A stretch of DNA of 64,000 nt from Euptelea pleiosperma (lineage: Eukaryota; Streptophyta; Magnoliopsida; Ranunculales; Eupteleaceae): positions 6,803,822 through 6,867,821 of the forward strand of contig CM068549.1 in NCBI GenBank assembly GCA_035048495.1, in the 5' to 3' direction. The stretch's first letter is position 1. Each line of letters begins with the position of its first letter. Positions 53,313 through 64,000 of this stretch are shown in pieces. A program made the translations under genes and the position numbers. The notes below the pieces were generated by a model. The model worked only from the letters and a program-made list of their open reading frames with translations. It did no database searches and was not told the DNA's origin.

Positions 53313-54858
53313 GCTCGGTTGACGGGATTGCAAAAAGACGAACAGGAATTCGGAAAGCTGCTTAATATTGAAGATCCGATCAAAAATCAGAAACTTTTCA
53401 TTTTATTTTTCACATTTTCCACTTATTATTTTAATGCCTCGGACGGCCGAGTGCAAAGTTGTAATAACTTAGGACTTTATTTTCTCTCCTTTTAGAATAA
53501 CTGCTAGATAATTAACTAATTAAAAAAACCAAAAATATTAGGGTCAGATTTCAATTCTGCTATTTCTAGTTAGATCACCATTGGTTATTTGATTCAAATT
53601 GGAAGATTTCCAACTCCGGGTAATTCAAAAGTAGATATTTTCGAATACTAATTCGGGAATAGCTAAAGTTGAATTTCAAACCCTAATTGGAACTAATTCA
53701 CAATACCTGCCCTAAATCATTGTGTGTTTCTTAAAACCCCAAAGGCAGTATACCTTCCAATTACATACCATAGACCATTGTGGACTAACGTGATTGCGGA
53801 TTGCGTTTACCAAGTGAGTAGAGAGCGAAAGCTCAAAGAGGCGGAGTCGGACCCAAGCCCATTTGGATACCCCTCCCTATCTCACGGAGGAGACCCCGTG
53901 TGTAGCCAACGGGCAGGTAAGTTTCTACACCTCGCCTTGAGTGCGATCGTGATCATTGTGCAAACACTGTGCCGATTGTTTATTTGCTTTTGCAACATTA
54001 TTGGAACTACTTGGTTTGGCCGTAATAAAATACATTAAAGAGCAAACCCAGCTCTAACTTGAAACTGGTGGGATTTCATCACTCACCTCGTCATTCCAGC
54101 TTTTGTGCAACCACAGCCAAGAATTAAAATCAATCAAGAATAGAGCCCACTTAGATCGGTGTTCGAGGAAAACTCCACACAAAGCGACCCCTTCAAAGAT
54201 CAAGTCGATTAAGTCCATGAGTGCGGGTCCCTGTTATCTAACACACCCATAGGTCCCTACTACTCAAGTATACCGAGCTCGTAAGTGGCCTCCTTGATTG
54301 TCTGTCAGATTAGCTAGTGTCGGATTAGGAACACGAACCAACCCTAGCTCCTCTTCTGGGAAAACTCATCTTCACGCTTGACAAATCCGGTTAGTCTGGG
54401 GCGTACTTAAGTCAGCTGATGTGCCGCACGTCTGTCTAGGCTTTGGATTATCTTGCAGTCAACTTGAGTTAGTACTAGCGGATTTTCTTTGAAGAGTGTA
54501 TCCTGGTGAGAACCTATAGAGTGAAAAAGTTAGTCCGGCGGGTATTTGAAGATAAACCAGTGGTCCGCCCACTGTCATAATCTACACTATCCCTACACTA
54601 ACAAGATAATTAATAATACTATCCTGATTGTTTAGGTTAAGAATATCTGTTGCTCTGTGTGCATCATCTAGGCTCATTCGGTTTCATACACCTCTTGCCG
54701 ACTCTAGAGGCTTGCTCTTTCAGCACATGCCCGCTTGGACTAGATCCAATCATAGATTGATTCGATCTGAGAATCATTCTCTTACAGTGGAGTCTTTCAC
54801 TATTCATTACCCCTCCCCCTTTCCACCCCCCTCTTCCAGAGAAAATACCTTCATCGTC
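53313..54858 (+). other. E6 leader
   Basis: A leader of 1546 bp before gag. It carries an upstream frame (53724-54038, 104 residues, MFLKTPKAVYLPI...) conserved with the E2 leader over its first part, the CACGG/CCGTG hairpin at about 53883-53900 and the block GCCTCGGACGGCCGAGTGC (53434-53452), which can itself form a hairpin (CTCGG/CCGAG). Such a long structured leader could serve in packaging or translation control. Confidence 0.65.
53724..54038 (+). CDS. Upstream small ORF in the E6 leader
   Basis: A 104-residue frame; residues 1-47 match a 60-residue frame in the E2 leader (16947-17129), after which E2 is frame-shifted. No known domain. It may be a fortuitous frame in a conserved leader; evidence for coding is weak. 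Confidence 0.22.
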   Translation: MFLKTPKAVYLPITYHRPLWTNVIADCVYQVSRERKLKEAESDPSPFGYPSLSHGGDPVCSQRAGKFLHLALSAIVIIVQTLCRLFICFCNIIGTTWFGRNKIH

Positions 54859-55634
54859 ATGCCAGACGAACGTCCCCTCATTGAGACGTATGCGTCGATC
54901 TCGGCCAACCCGCCATCATGCATTGTTCTTCCACCTACTGTGGCGGTACAATTCGAGATCAGGCCGCAAACTACTCAAATGCCGCCAACTTTTAGAGGTC
55001 TCCCCAGAGAAGACCCCTATTCCCATATCAGGGAATTTCAACATGTCATCCTACTCTTTAGAAATCAGAATCTTGATGATGACAATGTTAGACTGAGAGT
55101 TTTTCCTTTCTCTCTAAAGGATAGAGCCTCGGACTGGCTTTACTCTCTTCCTGCAGATTCTATCACAAGTTGGAAAGAACTTGTAGGAAAATTTATGTCC
55201 AAATTTTATCCCATGACTCGAACTAATCAAATGAAACAACTCATACAAGACTTCCGACAAAAGTCCAATGAGAAATTTTATGAAGCCTGGGAACGATTTC
55301 AGGATCATCTGACCAAGTGTTCGCATCACAGTATCGACAAAGGCAGTCTGGTTCATATTTTCTACAAGGGACTTACTGATGAGTCCCGCACTATGGTTGA
55401 GTCAATGTGCCAAGGAAAATTCATGCATAATACTCCTACTGAAGCGTACAAATTTCTGGGAGAATTAAGTGAAAATTCCCAGCATTGGACGATTGACAAT
55501 GAGTTCAGTCGAAATACTCCGGTCCTGAAAACTAATATGGAAAATGAAGCAAAGGTTGACCCTGAACTCAAATCCCTCATTCAAGAGTTGACCAAGTCAG
55601 TCTCTGCCCTGGCTGTGTCTGTACACAAGCCTGT
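54859..55634 (+). CDS. gag: E6 gag, capsid part
   Basis: Gag starts at 54859 (MPDERPLIETYASIS), the start conserved in E2 and E5; an in-frame Met exists upstream at 54628 but lies in leader sequence. The segment has 258 residues before S6 splits a Val codon. The capsid core is clear: MPPTFRGLPREDPYSHIREF, LRVFPFSLKDRASDWLYSLP, FRQKSNEKFYEAWERF and FYKGLTDESRTMV, then TPTEAYKFLGELSENSQHW. It belongs to the retrotransposon gag family and would form the particle that holds the RNA. No stop occurs within it. The last residues of the open frame beyond 55634 are read from the inserted LTR. Confidence 0.92.
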
Positions 55635-56595
55635 TGATATTCGCTCAAAAGTGCTTATTTTAAGTAATTATCCTTTTAGCGTTATTGCATTCTCCTACGT
55701 AAAATACTCTATTTACCTACTTTTCTACGTAAGAGTCTCTTCTGTTGCGTAGAACACACTTTTCTGGACGAAATGGTATATTTGCATGCATTAAACACAT
55801 TTTCGGAAGTCTAAATATTAAGCCGTTCTGATAAAGTCTCATTACGCGCTTCTTCTGTCGCAGGAAACCCCGATGGGACGATTCTCGAGACTTGTGGGCC
55901 CAAATCGATCATGAAAGCCCATTATCAAAGCTTAACAAGCCCACATGCTATGACTAGAAGATATGGGCCAAATATGGGCTGAATAAGAGGACCAAAAAGC
56001 CGGCCCAAAGAACGAAGAGAGTAGGAGAGCCAATGACCAAGAGACGGACCAAAGCGTTTAAAGCCACATGAGTCAGCAAAGAATGATGGTCGACTCTACT
56101 GGAGAAGCGTGAGGATGGTCACAGTGAAGACCAGGGTTCTAGACCCTCCGCCAGTGCTTTTCTCTCTATTTTCTGATACTTTCTCTCTCATCTCTCCTTA
56201 TTCTCTCTCTCTCTTCATCTCTCGGTCCTCGAATCTACTGACCTAACCCCAAAACTCCTGCCCATCGGCTCTATCTCATCTCCCTTAGCTTTTCGACCGT
56301 TAGATCTTCCATCGGACCGTTGGATCTTCAATCGGACCGTTGGATCTCTCTAGATCCGTTGATCTACCAATCTGAGTCCCAATCAAGTCACCATCCATCC
56401 GATCGCCATCAGACTGTCTGTCACATCATCTTGTGCGACGATGGACATCATCAATCCATGAGGGCCAATCGCCGGGCCCATCTTCATCGACCCGCTGTCC
56501 GACCAGTTAGTGGACCCCGCGAATTTCAAAATAATTTTAATTAAATGGGGGGTCCACTAATTGGGGAGATTCCCCATAGAAAAGTAGGTTTTTAC

Positions 56596-56628
<33 letters not shown>

Positions 56629-56863
56629 TTTTTCATATTTTTTATTTTCAAAAAATACCCTATTTCCATTAAAGGAAATAGGGAGCTTTAAAAGGAGAAG
56701 GATAGGGGTTCGTTCGGACCCTAATCCCCCTCCAATCTCTTCCATTCTCTCCCCCTATCAATCCCGCACGGATCCCTTCACCCTTACACCTCTTCCTCCT
56801 TTCTTCTTCGTCTTCTTCCCTATCCTTCGCCGGAGTTGCAGGTTTGCAACTCCGGCCGTTCGT

Positions 56864-56894
<31 letters not shown>

Positions 56895-58203
56895 TTCTTC
56901 CTTTCTTGTTCTCGTTCTTGTTCTTCTTTATTCTGTACCGCCCTACCAGCACCTCCGGCAAGCACCACCGTCCTCGCCGGACTGGTTCTCTCATCACGCT
57001 ACACTAACGTGGTTGAGATCCCCTTCTCTCTTGCTATCTTCTTCCTCGCAGTCTCCACGAGCAGCATACCGGCAACACCATTACACCTCTGCCTCCTCAT
57101 CTCAGGCCGTTCAACACCGCCCCTCCACCTTGCCGTGGCAGCAACTAGCGCCTCCATCACCTACTTGCAACGCCCCATAGTGCTGCCCTGCTCATTCCAG
57201 CCGGCTGTACATCTCTTCACGCTATCGTCGTTTGCTACTCCAGCAGGCTCCTCATGCACCACCTCTTTCAGCATCACTGTTTTTTCGGTCAGACCAGCAA
57301 GCTACCTCCTATCTACAACGGTTTTCTAACCGTGCTCACCATCAAGAAGCGCCACTACCTGCTGCTCATCCACTCCACCGTCTCCATTAGAGCACTGGCT
57401 GGCTGTCTTTCTTCTGAAAAGGTGCATACCAGTTCTCCATGGCAGTGGACACTCCAGCACCTCCTTGCACCGCCTGCGCATTGTCAAAGATGGACTGCAA
57501 CCTAAAGCTGCCAACCACCTTCAAGCTTCTCTCACGGCTTGCCCATTCTCGTAGCTGCTAGACACGATCTTCATTAAGGGCGCCGTTAGGCCATCCTCCC
57601 CTCCACCGTTGGAACCATGGAAACCACAGGCACACCTCTCTTCAACCACTTGCAACGTGGCCATCAAAACCCTCACGGGTTACTCCCTACTGCAACCATC
57701 GGTCGGTAGTGCACATCCCCCTCCAAGGTGAGTGATATCCTATGGCAAAAATTTGTCTCCCCTTTGGTAAGCCTTTCCATCCATCTTCTTTCTCTACTTT
57801 CTCTCTCTCTAGCTAGTCCTCTCTTCTTTCCCACTTTCTCTTTCTAGGTTTTTACTCTCTCTAAAAAGCCCTATTTTTCTCTCTAATTTCTCTCTCATTA
57901 CCTAGATTTTCTCTCTCTTCTCTTTCTATCTGATTTAGTTTTATTGCTTTCTAGATTAATTATCTCATGTTTGAATTGTAAGTACAGTTGAATTCAAGAA
58001 ATAAAGTTTATTTTGATTCGAGTTTGACAAAATTCTGTCATTTTATGTTCCTGATTTGTGCAAACTAACCCCGAGTGCGGATTCGACTCCGACTTTCCAC
58101 TGTGCAAGAATCGTTTAATTTTGCAGGATAAAATCGGATCAAATTACAAATGTGTTGAAGTTAGGGTTTCCGTAACCAACGACGCGAAAATACCCGACTT
58201 TCA
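55635..58203 (+). mobile_element. S6: solo LTR, forward, in E6 gag
   Basis: A complete 2569-bp LTR, TGATATTCGC to CGACTTTCA, flanked by CCTGT (55630-55634 and 58204-58208). The insertion plus duplication is 2574 bp, a multiple of three, but it carries many stops and so disrupts gag. It has three 20-bp repeats, the 12-bp TTAGTGGACCCC/GGGGTCCACTAA pair (about 56506 and 56550), a TA microsatellite (about 56607-56630), the 26-bp palindrome with one mismatch (56658-56683), one dyad (56830-56855), a B-box hairpin (56133-56147) and AATAAA (58000-58005). Confidence 0.96.
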
Positions 58204-58208
58204 CCTGT

Positions 58209-58788
58209 TCACCATTCTACCCCAGTCATGAATATAGGTCAAGAAAACCTAATGGAACCCTGTAATATCTGTTTACAGCCCTCCCACTCTACTGAAAATT
58301 GTCCTTTGAATGACGGATGTGCTCCTCCACTCCAAGAAGAAGTTTGTGCGTTTAACACCTTTAAACCACCTACCTAGAACTCGTATAGCCAAACATACCA
58401 TCCTGATACGAGAAATCATCCTAACTTCTCCTGGAGGCAGCAGTCTGCTCCACAGGAAAGACCTGCGCAGAGCACATATCCTCCTGGGTTTAATCAACCC
58501 AACAGGCAATACCAACAGGGACAATACCAACAGGGACAGTACCAACAGAGTCAGAACCAGACGAGTCAATACCCATCTAATCAGAATCGATCATTCCAGC
58601 AAGGACAATACTCTGGCCAACAGGCACCTAATCAAAATCCCCAGAATCTACAGTTAAGTCAATCTGCACCTCAATCTTACAATTATTCTGCCCCTATGAG
58701 CTCAAATCGTGAACCGATTGCTCAAGCTGCTCCTAAACCGGGTCTAGAAGACCTCCTATCACAATTTATTGTGCAGCAAACCTAGTCC
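58209..58788 (+). pseudogene. gag: E6 gag, nucleocapsid part
   Basis: The continuation of gag after S6, in the same frame. It contains a CCHC zinc knuckle CNICLQPSHSTENC (58261-58302), which binds RNA in related proteins, followed by a Gln/Asn/Tyr-rich stretch with short repeats (QYQQGQYQQGQYQQSQ) and GLEDLLSQFIVQQT. Two CAG codons have become TAG, at 58375-58377 and 58783-58785, so this copy cannot give full-length gag-pol without read-through. Confidence 0.88.
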
Positions 58789-61700
58789 ATGCAGTGCCTA
58801 GAGCAGCGTCTCGGGAATTTAGAAGCTGAGAAAGCCAAAGGCATCTTCCCTAGCCAACCTATTGCAAATCCTAAAGGGAATGTCAAGGGCGCAGTTTATG
58901 AGGTCGGTTCCCAGTCACAGAATCCAAACTACCAAGGAGAGGTACAAGCTGTTACCACGCTCCGATCTGGAAAGACTGTGGATATGGGAGTAAAAGAACC
59001 CTCAGAACAATCTCTCACTCCTATTCCTAAATCGAGCACGGAGGAACACATTTCAAAATCCACCTCTGATGCTGAGAAGCCTGCACCAAAATCTACAATG
59101 CCAGTGCAAAGATATCAGGCGAAGGACAAATCTATTTGTCGGATTAAGCCTCCCTTCCCGGATAGGCTTGTCCAAGACAAAAGAGATCAACAATTTTTAG
59201 AGATCTTAGACGTTTTCAAAGATGTCCAGATCAATATCCCCTTCCTATCTGCTATCAAACAGATCCCTTCCTATGCCAAATTCCTGAAAGAATTATGCAC
59301 TGTCAAACGGCATACGCATGTACCCAAAGATGCCTTTTTGGCAAAAAAATCTACAGCGTTCATCCAACGCAATAGTGTAATTAAGCATAAAGATCCGGGA
59401 AGTCCTATTGTGCAGTGTGAAATCGGTGATAACTTTAGTTGCACAGCTTTATTGGACTTAGGAGCTAGTGTGAATCTCATACCATTTTCGGTATACCAGC
59501 AATTAGGCCTCAAGGATATGAAGCCAACAAAAATCACTCTGAAGCTGGCTGACCAGTCCATAAAAATTCCACGGGGAATTATTGAAGATGTCCTAGTGAA
59601 AGTAGCTGACTTTTACTACCCTGTAGACTTCATCATCCTCGACACAGAACCGTATCAGGATAATCGGATCCCGGTCATTCTAGGCCGACCGTTCCTTGCT
59701 ACCGCGAATGCACACATCGGGTGTAGGGACGGGAATATGTCAATTGCCTTCGGCAACCTAAAGGCTGAGGTTAACATCTTTCGACTTATGCGACAGGATG
59801 CCGATCGCGATGTGACAGATGAAATGTTTGCCGTTGAGAGTCTAATTCAGGACTCCACCGAAGATATCTTGAAACAGTGCCAAGAGCACTTTGATACTGA
59901 CTTCCAATGGGAGTCAGCAATTTTTGAGGATAATACTATCCAAGAGTCAGTTACACTGATTTCTACTCCTCCTCCTATTGTTGAGTACGAGCCTCTGCTA
60001 ACCATGATCAGAGATCCTACTACTGTCAACTCTATCTCGGTAGAGGAGGAAGAATCAAGCTCCACTGATCAGAAACTCGAGCTTAAGCCTCTACCCTCTG
60101 AACTATCTTATGCTTATCTTGGTCCTGAAGAGACTTATCCTATCATCATTTCTTCTGCCCTATCTGCGTCCCAAAAAGAGAGACTTATTATGTTGCTAAA
60201 GAAGCACAAATCAGCCATAGGATGGACCATTGATGACATTCGTGGGATAGACCCTTCTGTGTGTCAACATCACATTTATCTTGAAGACGACTCTAAGACG
60301 TCTAGAGAGCACCAGAGGAGGTTAAATCCAGTCCTAAAAGAAGTAGTACGGGATGAAATTCTAAAATTGCTAGATGCGGGTATCATTTACCCCATCTCTG
60401 ATAGCAAATGGGTGAGTCCAATCCATGTCGTACCTAAGAAGGTGGGTTTCACTGTTGTAGAAAATGATCAAGGAGAAATGGTGACCCAGTGCTTAAAGAA
60501 AGGATGGAGAGTCTGTATTGACTACAGACGGCTAAATACCAACACTCGGAAAGACCATTTCCCTCTCCCATTCATTGATCAGATGTTGGAACGTCTTGCA
60601 GGTCATTCCTACTATTGCTTCCTAGATGGTTACTCGGGATATAATCAGATTCCCATTGCACCCGAGGACCATGAGAAGACCACGTTCACCTGTCCCTTTG
60701 GCACTTTTGCCTACAGTCGCATGCCTTTTGGCCTCTGCAATGCACCTGCGACTTTTCAAAGGTGTATGATGAGTATATTTTCGGACATGGTCGAACGGTT
60801 CTTAGAAGTTTTCATGGATGACTTCTCCATCTTTGGATCCTCTTTCGATGACTGTCTCCAACATCTGAGTCTGTTACTCGCAAGATGTCAGGATAAGCGA
60901 CTTGTCCTAAATTGGAAAAAATGCCACTTCATGGTAAAGAAAGGAATCGTGCTAGGACATGTCATTTCTGACAAGGGTATTGAGGTCGACAAAGCTAAGA
61001 TTGATATTATCTCGACCCTACCAATTCCTAAATCTGTGCGTGATATTCGATCTTTTCTTGGACATGGAGGATTCTACAGGAGATTCATTAAGGATTTCTC
61101 CCAGATAGCTCGACCCCTATGTAGTCTTCTGGCTAAGGATAGCCCTTTTGACTTCAATACTGACTGTGCAAAGGCATTCGAGCATCTTAAATCTGAGCTT
61201 ACTTATGCGCCCATCATCCGCCCTCCTGATTGGACCATACCTTTTGAAGTGATGTGTGATGCATCTGACTATGCTCTTGGAGCAGTTTTGGGCCAAAGAG
61301 TCAACAAAATGCCGCATGTGATATACTATGTGAGTAAGACTTTAAACTCGGCTCAGTTAAACTACTCCACTACTGAAAAAGAGCTTCTGGCCGTTGTTTT
61401 TGCTCTAGATAAATTCAGACCATACTTATTGGCCACTAAAGTCATAGTTTATACGGATCATGCGGCTCTGAGATATCTAATGTCCAAAAAGGAGACGAAG
61501 CCGAGATTGATAAGATGGATCCTTCTATTACAGGAATTCGATCTAGAGATCAGGGACAAGAAAGGAACTGAGAATGTTGTGGCTGATCACTTGTCAAGGC
61601 TGACTTTAGAGTCTAATTTTGAATCTCAGCCCATTCTCAAAACTTTTCCTGACGAACAACTATTCGCTATCTCCGTCACCCCATGGTATGCTGACATTGT

Positions 61701-62886
61701 CAATTACCTAGTGACGGAGGAAATACCATCTCATTGGTCAAAAAAAGATAAAAATCAATTCCTGGCAAGAGTTAAGTATTACTCTTGGGACGAGCCTTAT
61801 TTATATAAATACTGTCCTGACCAGATTATTCGTCTCTGTGTCCCTGAATCTCAGCAATTAAACATCTTGTCCTCTTGTCATGACCAACCATGTGGTGGTC
61901 ACTTTAGTTCCAAAAAGACGGCTGAGAAAATCCTACAATGTGGATTCTACTGGCCTTCTCTGTTTCGAGAAACACATATCTACTGCAAGGCCTGCCCTAA
62001 TTGTCAAAACCTTGGCAGAATTTCTCAGAGAAATATGATGCCCTTGAACCCTATTCAAGTCGATGAGATATTCGATATGTGGGGTATTGATTTCATGGGG
62101 CCCTTTCCTACATCCAATGGTTTCCAATTCATCCTCCTAGCTGTGGACTATGTCTCTAAGTGGATTGAGGCAATTCCTACAAGAACCAATGACCATCAAG
62201 TTGTGGTGAGATTTTTGAGGGAGTACATTTTCACAAGATTCGGAGCCCCCAAAGCCATTATAAGTGATGGGGGTAGCCATTTCTGCAATAGAGTTTTTGA
62301 AAAGTTAATGAAAAAGTACGGTATAACTCATAAGGTTGCCCTTGCTTACCATCCGCAGACCAGCGGTCAGGTCGAGGTCTCCAATCGGCAAATCAAGCAG
62401 ATACTGGAGAAGACAGTCAATACAACTTGTAAAGACTGGTCTACACGCCTCTCAGATGCTCTATGGGCTTACCGAACAACTTATAAAACTCCCTTGAATA
62501 TGTCTCCATACCGGTTGGTTTATGGTAAACCTTGTCATCTCCCTGTTGAGATTGAGCATCGCGCCCTATGGGCGATCAAAAAACTCAATTTCGACTTAGA
62601 CGCAGCAGGAGAGGAAAGGAATTTACAACTCAATGAATTGGATGAACTGAGAAATGATTCATATGCCTTGTCAAAAAAGTATAAAGATAAAATGAAATGG
62701 ATACATGACAAGAGCATTCTTAGGAAGGATTTCCACCAGGGACAGAAGGTCTTACTTTACAATTCTAGACTTCACATCTTCCCTGAAAATTTGAAATCCC
62801 GATGGTCAGGCCCATTTGTTGTTACTGAAGTCAAGCCCTATGGGGCTATAACTGTTGAGGATCCGAAGGATAATTCAACCTTCTAG
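58789..62886 (+). CDS. pol: E6 pol: protease, RT, RNase H, integrase
   Basis: An open frame of 1365 codons; the Met at 58789 merely follows a TAG, since gag and pol are one frame. Residue numbers count from it. Aspartic protease: [10 protein letters not shown] with Asp223. RT: Asp613 in [12 protein letters not shown] and FMDD at 675-678. RNase H: Asp824 in CDASDYALG, then TEKELLA, YTDHAAL and ADHLSRL. Integrase: zinc finger from His1031 (HDQPCGGHF...CKACPNCQ), catalytic Asp1101 (GIDFMG), Asp1160 (SDGGSHF) and Glu1196 (GQVEVSN), an exact D,D-35-E spacing, and a GPF module at 1341-1343. A CAG-to-TAG at 62884-62886 removes the last 32 codons; the normal end is the TGA at 62980-62982. All catalytic residues are intact, making this the best pol in the window. 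Confidence 0.95.
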   Translation: MQCLEQRLGNLEAEKAKGIFPSQPIANPKGNVKGAVYEVGSQSQNPNYQGEVQAVTTLRSGKTVDMGVKEPSEQSLTPIPKSSTEEHISKSTSDAEKPAPKSTMPVQRYQAKDKSICRIKPPFPDRLVQDKRDQQFLEILDVFKDVQINIPFLSAIKQIPSYAKFLKELCTVKRHTHVPKDAFLAKKSTAFIQRNSVIKHKDPGSPIVQCEIGDNFSCTALLDLGASVNLIPFSVYQQLGLKDMKPTKITLKLADQSIKIPRGIIEDVLVKVADFYYPVDFIILDTEPYQDNRIPVILGRPFLATANAHIGCRDGNMSIAFGNLKAEVNIFRLMRQDADRDVTDEMFAVESLIQDSTEDILKQCQEHFDTDFQWESAIFEDNTIQESVTLISTPPPIVEYEPLLTMIRDPTTVNSISVEEEESSSTDQKLELKPLPSELSYAYLGPEETYPIIISSALSASQKERLIMLLKKHKSAIGWTIDDIRGIDPSVCQHHIYLEDDSKTSREHQRRLNPVLKEVVRDEILKLLDAGIIYPISDSKWVSPIHVVPKKVGFTVVENDQGEMVTQCLKKGWRVCIDYRRLNTNTRKDHFPLPFIDQMLERLAGHSYYCFLDGYSGYNQIPIAPEDHEKTTFTCPFGTFAYSRMPFGLCNAPATFQRCMMSIFSDMVERFLEVFMDDFSIFGSSFDDCLQHLSLLLARCQDKRLVLNWKKCHFMVKKGIVLGHVISDKGIEVDKAKIDIISTLPIPKSVRDIRSFLGHGGFYRRFIKDFSQIARPLCSLLAKDSPFDFNTDCAKAFEHLKSELTYAPIIRPPDWTIPFEVMCDASDYALGAVLGQRVNKMPHVIYYVSKTLNSAQLNYSTTEKELLAVVFALDKFRPYLLATKVIVYTDHAALRYLMSKKETKPRLIRWILLLQEFDLEIRDKKGTENVVADHLSRLTLESNFESQPILKTFPDEQLFAISVTPWYADIVNYLVTEEIPSHWSKKDKNQFLARVKYYSWDEPYLYKYCPDQIIRLCVPESQQLNILSSCHDQPCGGHFSSKKTAEKILQCGFYWPSLFRETHIYCKACPNCQNLGRISQRNMMPLNPIQVDEIFDMWGIDFMGPFPTSNGFQFILLAVDYVSKWIEAIPTRTNDHQVVVRFLREYIFTRFGAPKAIISDGGSHFCNRVFEKLMKKYGITHKVALAYHPQTSGQVEVSNRQIKQILEKTVNTTCKDWSTRLSDALWAYRTTYKTPLNMSPYRLVYGKPCHLPVEIEHRALWAIKKLNFDLDAAGEERNLQLNELDELRNDSYALSKKYKDKMKWIHDKSILRKDFHQGQKVLLYNSRLHIFPENLKSRWSGPFVVTEVKPYGAITVEDPKDNSTF

Positions 62887-62982
62887 GTAAATGGACGGCG
62901 TCTCAAACCTTTTCAAGAATTAGACGTGTCATCTATTCAAACCTTCGAGATAGATCTTATTGATCCGATATATGAAGACTGA

Positions 62983-64000
62983 TGTTTCTGTCAGTCTCTC
63001 TGAGCTCCAACTTAGTTGGGGGTGAATTTCACCCCCGTTGTGTCTGGCCGAAGACATAAAACTTAGCGCTTTTGTAAAGGCAATTCCGGTATTCCTAGAA
63101 GTCATTGAGTCACATGCATAATTCTTATATTTCATATATTATTATGACTATACAGGTACAATTCCTCTCACTACCATCAAGTATCACCAAATATCAGCCA
63201 TACTGGTACAACTCTTCCTCTAACATGCATCACATTCAGAGTTTTCATACATTTTTGTCCCGGTCTGAGCACCGAGGATGGTGCTGTATTTCAGTTGGGG
63301 GTAGGGATTTATCAAAACTCATGTCTTCATAAAAAATAAAAAATAAAAAAAATTGAGAAAAATGATAAAAAGATGTATTTTGGGGTGATAACCTGTGTTT
63401 TACAAAGTTTTCTGAGTACTTTTGAAATGCTTTTCAAATCCTTTACAATGATGAGTACAAAATTTTTGGAAAGTCTATTTATTGAAAAGGATGTCTGTTT
63501 TGAAAAATCAATTATTAGCTCTTCATTCAGTTTGAAAGCAAACATTACTACAGTGGATTGAAAAATCTTTGAAAACTCAGATTCAGCAAAAATGTTCACA
63601 TATCAATGTCAGAATTATCCGAAGTTTAGATTATCCAGAGATCCAAGAAGAACAATTATGGAGACCTAACCCAGTGAGCTTTTGAGCTTTTCATTATTTC
63701 TGAGGGTTATAAAATTATTTTGAGTCACAAGATGACTCACAATTCTTCTACTTCCCAAATATTTCCATTGAGTGATCTCATTAACCCTTGCTTTGGTCAT
63801 GGAACTCAGAACGACATCAAATTTGGATTATTACAGAAAGAATCTTCTCTATATCCATTCGAGACATCGAAGATGAAAGTACAAACTCTAAAAAATGATA
63901 TAGGCCATCTTTCTAACCAATCAGACTTTTTAGCTTCCCTAACATCTATACCGTTAGAAACTATTTTTGAGCCTTTTGATGAAAACCTTTTCTTGTTAAA
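62983..64000 (+). other. E6 3' non-coding region (to window edge)
   Basis: G5/C5 hairpin at 63018-63036, AGCACCG/TGGTGCT hairpin at 63268-63285 and AGTTGGGGGT tracts at 63014-63023 and 63293-63302. It aligns with 1533-2061 and 4774 onward of E1 without the S1 insertion. No env-like gene is seen in the part present. Confidence 0.7.
63732..64000 (+). CDS. Small ORF downstream of pol (E6), cut by window edge
   Basis: Starts MTHNSSTSQIFPLSD and stays open for at least 89 codons to the window end, through GHGTQNDIKFGLLQKE and SLTSIPLETIFEPFDE. It matches the 116-residue frame of E2 and lacks the stop found in E1. No domain recognised. The paired TGAGTCA/TGACTCA sites overlap its start. Confidence 0.4.
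   Translation, partial: MTHNSSTSQIFPLSDLINPCFGHGTQNDIKFGLLQKESSLYPFETSKMKVQTLKNDIGHLSNQSDFLASLTSIPLETIFEPFDENLFLL

Larger units (their letters stand above)
32466..64000 (+). mobile_element. E6: autonomous Athila-like element, forward, best preserved
   Basis: Forward element inserted in E4 gag at 32466. Its 5' LTR lies in three pieces (32466-32629, 46207-46303, 51884-53297) because E5 and S4 landed in it. Then come the primer-binding site (53300-53312), leader, gag (from 54859, split by S6), pol (to 62982) and the 3' non-coding region, which runs off the window; the 3' LTR is not seen. Without insertions gag-pol is a single 1850-codon frame with three TAG codons. Left target TTGCT (32461-32465) cannot be matched in the window. 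Confidence 0.92.

Noticed and set aside
54628..54858. An earlier gag start at 54628
   Set aside because: The extra 77 residues are leader sequence; the start at 54859 (MPDERPL) is the one conserved as MADERPL in E5 and MAVEQLL in E2.
58310..58657. A 115-residue Arg/Asn-rich frame
   Set aside because: It is an out-of-frame reading of the Gln/Asn-rich gag tail.

Overview
This window is plant nuclear DNA made almost entirely, and probably completely, of one family of Ty3/gypsy LTR retrotransposons of the Athila (Athila/Tat) type that has inserted into itself repeatedly. The evidence is a pol with PR-RT-RNaseH-integrase in that order, RT and integrase motifs of the Athila lineage, a primer-binding site matching plant tRNA-Asp (TGGCGCCGTTGCC), 5-bp target duplications and LTRs of 1.6-3.5 kb. 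I found no host gene, rRNA, bona fide tRNA or CRISPR array. The species cannot be told from the sequence; an angiosperm with repeat-rich, probably heterochromatic, DNA is the inference.

Every LTR starts TGATATTCGCTC and ends ...TTTCA; on the reverse strand it reads TGAAA...GAATATCA. These ends and the 5-bp duplications let the nest be unpicked. Names used below: E1-E7 are elements and S1-S6 are solo LTRs. Left part: E3 (reverse, 19200-22529) is the oldest visible host. E2 (reverse, 9667-19199) is inserted in E3. E1 (forward, 1-9666) is inserted in the 3' LTR of E2. S1 (2062-4768) sits in E1 and S2 (12966-15556) sits in the ORF of E2. Right part: E7 (reverse LTR piece, 22530-23385) is inserted in E3. 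E4 (reverse, 23386-32465) is inserted in E7. E6 (forward, 32466-64000) is inserted in the gag of E4. E5 (reverse, complete, 32630-46201) and S4 (46304-51878) are both inserted in the 5' LTR of E6. S5 (48820-51424) is inserted in S4, S3 (40387-43428) in E5, and S6 (55635-58203) in the gag of E6. The deepest chain is E3 > E7 > E4 > E6 > S4 > S5.

Coding content: E1, E4 and E6 are copies of the autonomous form (gag with a CCHC knuckle, then PR, RT, RNase H and integrase in one frame). All are damaged, mostly by CAG-to-TAG changes. E6 is best preserved. E2, E3 and E5 are non-autonomous: RT, RNase H and integrase are deleted and replaced by a shared, repeat-containing C-terminus. E3 still has the gag capsid region; E2 and E5 have lost it. 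E5 keeps an uninterrupted 613-codon ORF and perfect target duplications, so this shortened form evidently moved, presumably with proteins supplied by autonomous relatives.

The LTRs are unusual. All 12 that reach that far carry a tRNA-like segment with a pol III B-box hairpin about 475-504 bp from the LTR start. Many also carry long perfect palindromes, a CCGGAGTTGCAG/CTGCAACTCCGG dyad next to GAA/CTT tracts, and a variable number of 20-bp repeats. LTRs of one family here differ by swapped blocks, and the two LTRs of E5 do not match each other over most of their length.
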